A program made the translations under genes and the position numbers. Of a DNA stretch of 44,605 bases, positions 42,408 to 44,605 are shown piece by piece; positions within the stretch are counted from its first letter, which is position 1; the number at the start of each line of letters is the position of its first letter. The notes under the pieces are model-generated. The model did no database searches. It worked only from the letters and a program-made list of their open reading frames with translations, and was not told the origin of the DNA. Source of the stretch: Chryseobacterium gleum (lineage in GTDB: Bacteria; Bacteroidota; Bacteroidia; Flavobacteriales_F; PHOS-HE28); contig CAMCAZ010000028.1 in NCBI GenBank assembly GCA_945872795.1, positions 1-44,605 on the forward strand, in the 5' to 3' direction.

Positions 42408-43862
42408 TCAGCGGGGATCGTTGTAGAACTCCCGCACCCGGTCGCTCTCCAGGGTGTTGGGGTCCTGGGTCTGCACGCCGGGCATGGCCACGTTGCGCTG
42501 GTGGAGGATGTTGTTCCACTGCGGGTTCTGGATCTCGCCCGGCACCTCGCTGTGCAGCAGCTGCATGCAGGTGTTCGCCAGGTCCGGCTGGTAGAACACG
42601 AAGCGGCGGTTGGTGTACTTGCCGGCCCGGTAGTAGTGCCAGATGGTGTAGGGCAGGGTGCCCATCTCGTTGAAGCGGTCCATCATCGTGTTGGGCGCAC
42701 CGTACTTCAGGTACACCATGCCGCGGTCCGTCTCGTAGCCCTTCAGCACCCGGCAGCCGAAGAGCTTGTTCACCTTCACCACCTGTTCGCGGTACTCGCG
42801 CCAGGCCTGTTCCGGGTCTGCGGAACGGTTGGCCCAGAAGCTGTAGAAGAAGCGCTTCATCAGGTCCATGTCCTGGTCCTTCAGACGATCGTCAATGATC
42901 TTGCGCTCCAGCGGATCGGCGATCGGGCGCATGCTGTTGATGTGCTCCACCAGGCTGTCCGCATCAGCGAAGGCCCCGGCGAATGTGTTGCTCAGGTCCA
43001 GGCGGTCCATGGCCTGCAGGTCGTAGTTGTAGCTCACCGGGTTGTTGCGCATGAAGAACTGCTCGCCGCGGCTCAGCAGCTCGCCCTTCTTGTCCCGCAC
43101 CTCGATGGCCAGCACATAGTTGCCGCTGGGCAGGTCCTTGATGTCGAAGCTGGCGATGATGGGCTCCACCTCCTTCGCCTTCGTGCGCGTCAGCCGCTTG
43201 AAGGCGCCGAAGACGGTCTTCTTCTCGAAGCTCTCGATCTGGTAGGTCAGCAGGTACAGGCTGTCCGCCCCGAAACGCTCCACCGCCCCATAGACCTCCG
43301 CATAGAAGTTCAGGGTGGTGATGGAACTGGGGTAGTAGTCGCTGAGGAGGGGCACCACCTGGTAACCGTACTTGCCCAAGGCCACCTCGGTGCTGGGGTC
43401 GATGCGTTCGGCCAGCAGGATGTTGCTGATGCTCAGCCCGGCCGGCAGGGCACCCACGGCCAGTGGCTGACGGTAGCGGGCCACGGCCGTGTCCCCTAGC
43501 ACCAGGTCCCGTGCTTCAATGATCAGGTCATAGGCCCCGGGCACCAGGTCGTAGTACTCCTGGTGCAGCAGGTCGGTCACGCTGGAATCGAGCCGCTCCG
43601 GACCCAGCACCTCGGTCTTCGAAAAGGCCTTCACCTGACCATCCTGCTCAATGATCGTGGTGATCTCCACCCTTGCCTGCATGAAGCCGCGCTCGTTGGG
43701 CACCACCAGCGCCGAGCCCGCCAGCACCGCCATGTTCACCTCCACGCGGGGCCCGCGTTTGGGGTGGTGGAACGTACGCGTCTCTAGGATAAGGTCCACC
43801 GCAGCCTGCCCCGTGAAAGGCAGGAGACAGAGCAGGGCGAGCAGGGTGAGGGTCGAACGCAT
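42408..43862 (-). CDS. GWxTD domain-containing exported protein
   Basis: 484 residues from ATG 43862 with a signal peptide (RSTLTLLALLCLLPFTGQAA). The N-terminal two thirds are beta-sandwich domains (VEVNMAVLAGSALVVPNERG, DLPSGNYVLAIEVRDKKGEL). The C-terminal third is the GWxTD-type domain: MKRFFYSFWANRSADPEQAW, KGYETDRGMVYLKYGAPNTM, PYTIWHYYRAGKYTNRRFVF and a final LESDRVREFYNDP. The role of this Bacteroidota family is unknown. It has a perfect TAACTTTG box 5 bases before the ATG, which points to a leaderless messenger. Confidence 0.87.
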   Translation of the reverse strand: MRSTLTLLALLCLLPFTGQAAVDLILETRTFHHPKRGPRVEVNMAVLAGSALVVPNERGFMQARVEITTIIEQDGQVKAFSKTEVLGPERLDSSVTDLLHQEYYDLVPGAYDLIIEARDLVLGDTAVARYRQPLAVGALPAGLSISNILLAERIDPSTEVALGKYGYQVVPLLSDYYPSSITTLNFYAEVYGAVERFGADSLYLLTYQIESFEKKTVFGAFKRLTRTKAKEVEPIIASFDIKDLPSGNYVLAIEVRDKKGELLSRGEQFFMRNNPVSYNYDLQAMDRLDLSNTFAGAFADADSLVEHINSMRPIADPLERKIIDDRLKDQDMDLMKRFFYSFWANRSADPEQAWREYREQVVKVNKLFGCRVLKGYETDRGMVYLKYGAPNTMMDRFNEMGTLPYTIWHYYRAGKYTNRRFVFYQPDLANTCMQLLHSEVPGEIQNPQWNNILHQRNVAMPGVQTQDPNTLESDRVREFYNDPR

Positions 43863-43867
43863 CCACA

Positions 43868-43875
43868 CAAAGTTA
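43868..43875 (-). promoter_or_regulatory. -7 promoter box of the GWxTD gene
   Basis: Minus strand TAACTTTG, a perfect TAnnTTTG match, 5 bases from the ATG at 43862. It is the clearest of several boxes placed immediately before starts in this window. Confidence 0.65.
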
Positions 43876-44155
43876 CGACCCGCCGATGCCCCGATGCGAC
43901 CGTTCACAGGATGGGAGGTACCGAAGGCCAAAGGGAGGGGGGCTAGCTTGGGCGTTGAGAGGTTCGGCTACTGGAGGCGACGCGGTATACGCCCTGCGGA
44001 TGTGTGATCAATGCGCGCCTTGGGCGCCGTAATTCGTGAAGCGAGGAAGATCACTACAATGGACCAAGGACATCCCAATGTTCTAATTGCGAGGGTAGTT
44101 CCTTCTCATTCTCTTGATAAGTGTGGTACTGGCATCTTCTTGAACCTTGAACCTT
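43876..44155. other. Gap with no recognisable gene
   Basis: About 280 bases without a convincing coding frame or RNA. The frames present end in the repeat region to the right and show no protein-like pattern. Nothing recognised. Confidence 0.5.
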
Positions 44156-44184
44156 CGCAGGGTCTCCGTCCTCGGGACCCTGCG
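44156..44184. repeat. Inverted repeat before the tandem array
   Basis: CGCAGGGTC and GACCCTGCG, 9 bp each, separated by 11 bases. There is no T run on either side. It sits at the left edge of the 144-bp repeats. Confidence 0.5.
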
Positions 44185-44187
44185 TAT

Positions 44188-44475
44188 TAAAGGTCGAGAT
44201 CGCGTGTCGAATGAAATGTCGGGATTGCGCGAAGACGCGCTTTCCCAGGAGGGAGGGCTTCAAGTTCATCCCTGTGAGCGCTTTGCGCTCGGGCCTTTTT
44301 CGTGCCCCGACTCGGCTCAAGCGAAGAGATGAAAGGTCGGGATCGCGTATCGAATGAAATGTCGGGATTGCGCGAAGACGCGCTTTCCCAGGGGGGGAGG
44401 CTTCAAGGATAGCCCTGCGAGCGCTGCGCGCTCGGGGCTTTTTCGTGCCCCGCCCCAGCTCAAGCGAGCTTGGCT
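44188..44475. repeat. 144-bp tandem repeat with terminator-like hairpins (two units)
   Basis: Unit 1 (44188-44331) and unit 2 (44332-44475) share AAGGTCG(A/G)GATCGCGT and TCGAATGAAATGTCGGGATT, then GCGCGAAGACGCGCTTTCCC. A hairpin GAGCGC/GCGCTC (3-base loop) is followed by a T5 run and CGTGCCCC. Unit 2 ends in a strong stem, GCCCCGCCCCAGC/GCTGGGGCGGGGC (44447-44485). No gene is supported here: frames across it only repeat the DNA period. Confidence 0.75.
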
Positions 44476-44488
44476 GGGGCGGGGCGCG

Positions 44489-44521
44489 AAAAAGCCCGGC
44501 CACTGCGTGGCTGGGCTTTTC
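44489..44521 (-). terminator. Rho-independent terminator after tRNA-Ser
   Basis: GCCCGGCCAC/GTGGCTGGGC with a 3-base loop (44494-44516), flanked by A5 and T4, so the minus strand has a stem followed by TTTTT. It lies just past the tRNA 3' end and is the strongest terminator in the window. Confidence 0.85.
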
Positions 44522-44522
44522 T

Positions 44523-44605
44523 TGGCGGAGAGGGAGGGATTCGAACCCCCGTTACCTTTCGGTAAAGCGGTTTTCAAGACCGCCGCGATCGACCACTCTG
44601 CCACC
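44523..44605 (-). tRNA. tRNA-Ser (anticodon UGA), 5' end cut by window edge
   Basis: The minus strand reads GGTGGCAGAGTGGTCGATCG through an anticodon stem GCGGT/ACCGC with loop CTTGAAA (anticodon TGA at 44574-44576). A long variable arm (TTTACCGAAAGGTAA) and T-loop TTCGAAT follow, then acceptor 3' strand CCTCTCC, discriminator G and an encoded CCA. The long variable arm and anticodon identify serine, decoding UCA/UCG-type codons. The first five bases (expected GGAGA) lie beyond the window. Confidence 0.93.

Noticed and set aside
40478-43499. Long plus-strand frames (40478-42034 and 42243-43499) opposite the glycosyltransferase and GWxTD genes
   Set aside because: His/Val/Gly-rich shadows with no motif; the minus-strand genes have catalytic motifs and signal peptides.
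44054-44604. Two small minus-strand frames across the tandem repeat and tRNA
   Set aside because: Their residues simply repeat with the 144-bp period and run through the tRNA; they are not genes.

Overview
The window looks like chromosome from a GC-rich environmental member of the Bacteroidota, probably a Flavobacteriales-type lineage. The evidence is a type IX secretion (T9SS) C-terminal domain on an M1 peptidase, a carboxypeptidase-regulatory-domain TonB receptor, GWxTD, SiaC/DUF1987, MerC and PA0069-type radical SAM proteins, and Bacteroidota promoter boxes (TAnnTTTG) lying only a few bases before many start codons. This placement is inferred from protein families and promoter style; there is no rRNA in the window. 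One partial tRNA-Ser(UGA) closes the right edge.

Layout. 1-2.4 kb: PhoH C-terminus, exonuclease VII (xseA-xseB, overlapping) and a SiaC-type phosphoprotein. 2.4-7.9 kb: small secreted proteins, a TolA-like coiled-coil protein, Vsr endonuclease, a PD40 lipoprotein with a DUF6787 membrane protein, a radical SAM gene that has lost its catalytic core, and a 2'-5' RNA ligase-like phosphodiesterase. 8-15 kb: a 1241-residue secreted sugar-dehydrogenase/PKD/PA14 protein, a FecA-like TonB receptor and a PAP2 phosphatase. 15.2-19.5 kb: a light-repair cluster (DUF2256, FeS-type photolyase, DASH-type cryptochrome) with a secreted propeller protein. 19.5-21.1 kb: a Fur-family regulator divergent from a lipoprotein and a MerC protein, with two identical 15-bp palindromes between them, probably a metal (zinc) regulon. 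21.2-24.8 kb: DUF429, a truncated ABC transporter under a TetR regulator, a sorbosone-dehydrogenase-like protein and a universal stress protein. 24.9-28.2 kb: an AT-hook protein, overlapping selD and mnmH (selU), and an IS630 fragment.

28.3-33.1 kb is a tight minus-strand operon of six genes: membrane protein, winged-helix regulator, membrane protein, EEP hydrolase, membrane protein, DUF4153 protein. A CAAAGT/ACTTTG palindrome sits at its promoter. It is followed by a decayed IS3 element that has cut a small lipoprotein gene, and a LytTR response regulator. 35-44 kb holds a T9SS-exported M1 aminopeptidase with an unrecognised partner gene, a secreted protein, XerD, AroQ, a family 2 glycosyltransferase and a GWxTD protein. 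The right end is repeat-rich: a 144-bp tandem repeat with terminator-like hairpins, a strong terminator and the tRNA-Ser.

No CRISPR array, prophage or complete transposon is visible. The most interesting items are the core-less radical SAM gene, the Fur/MerC palindromes, the six-gene membrane operon carrying an inserted repeat element, the truncated ABC gene fused to a foreign C-terminus, and the repeat families. All functional calls rest on reading motifs by eye; no database search was run.
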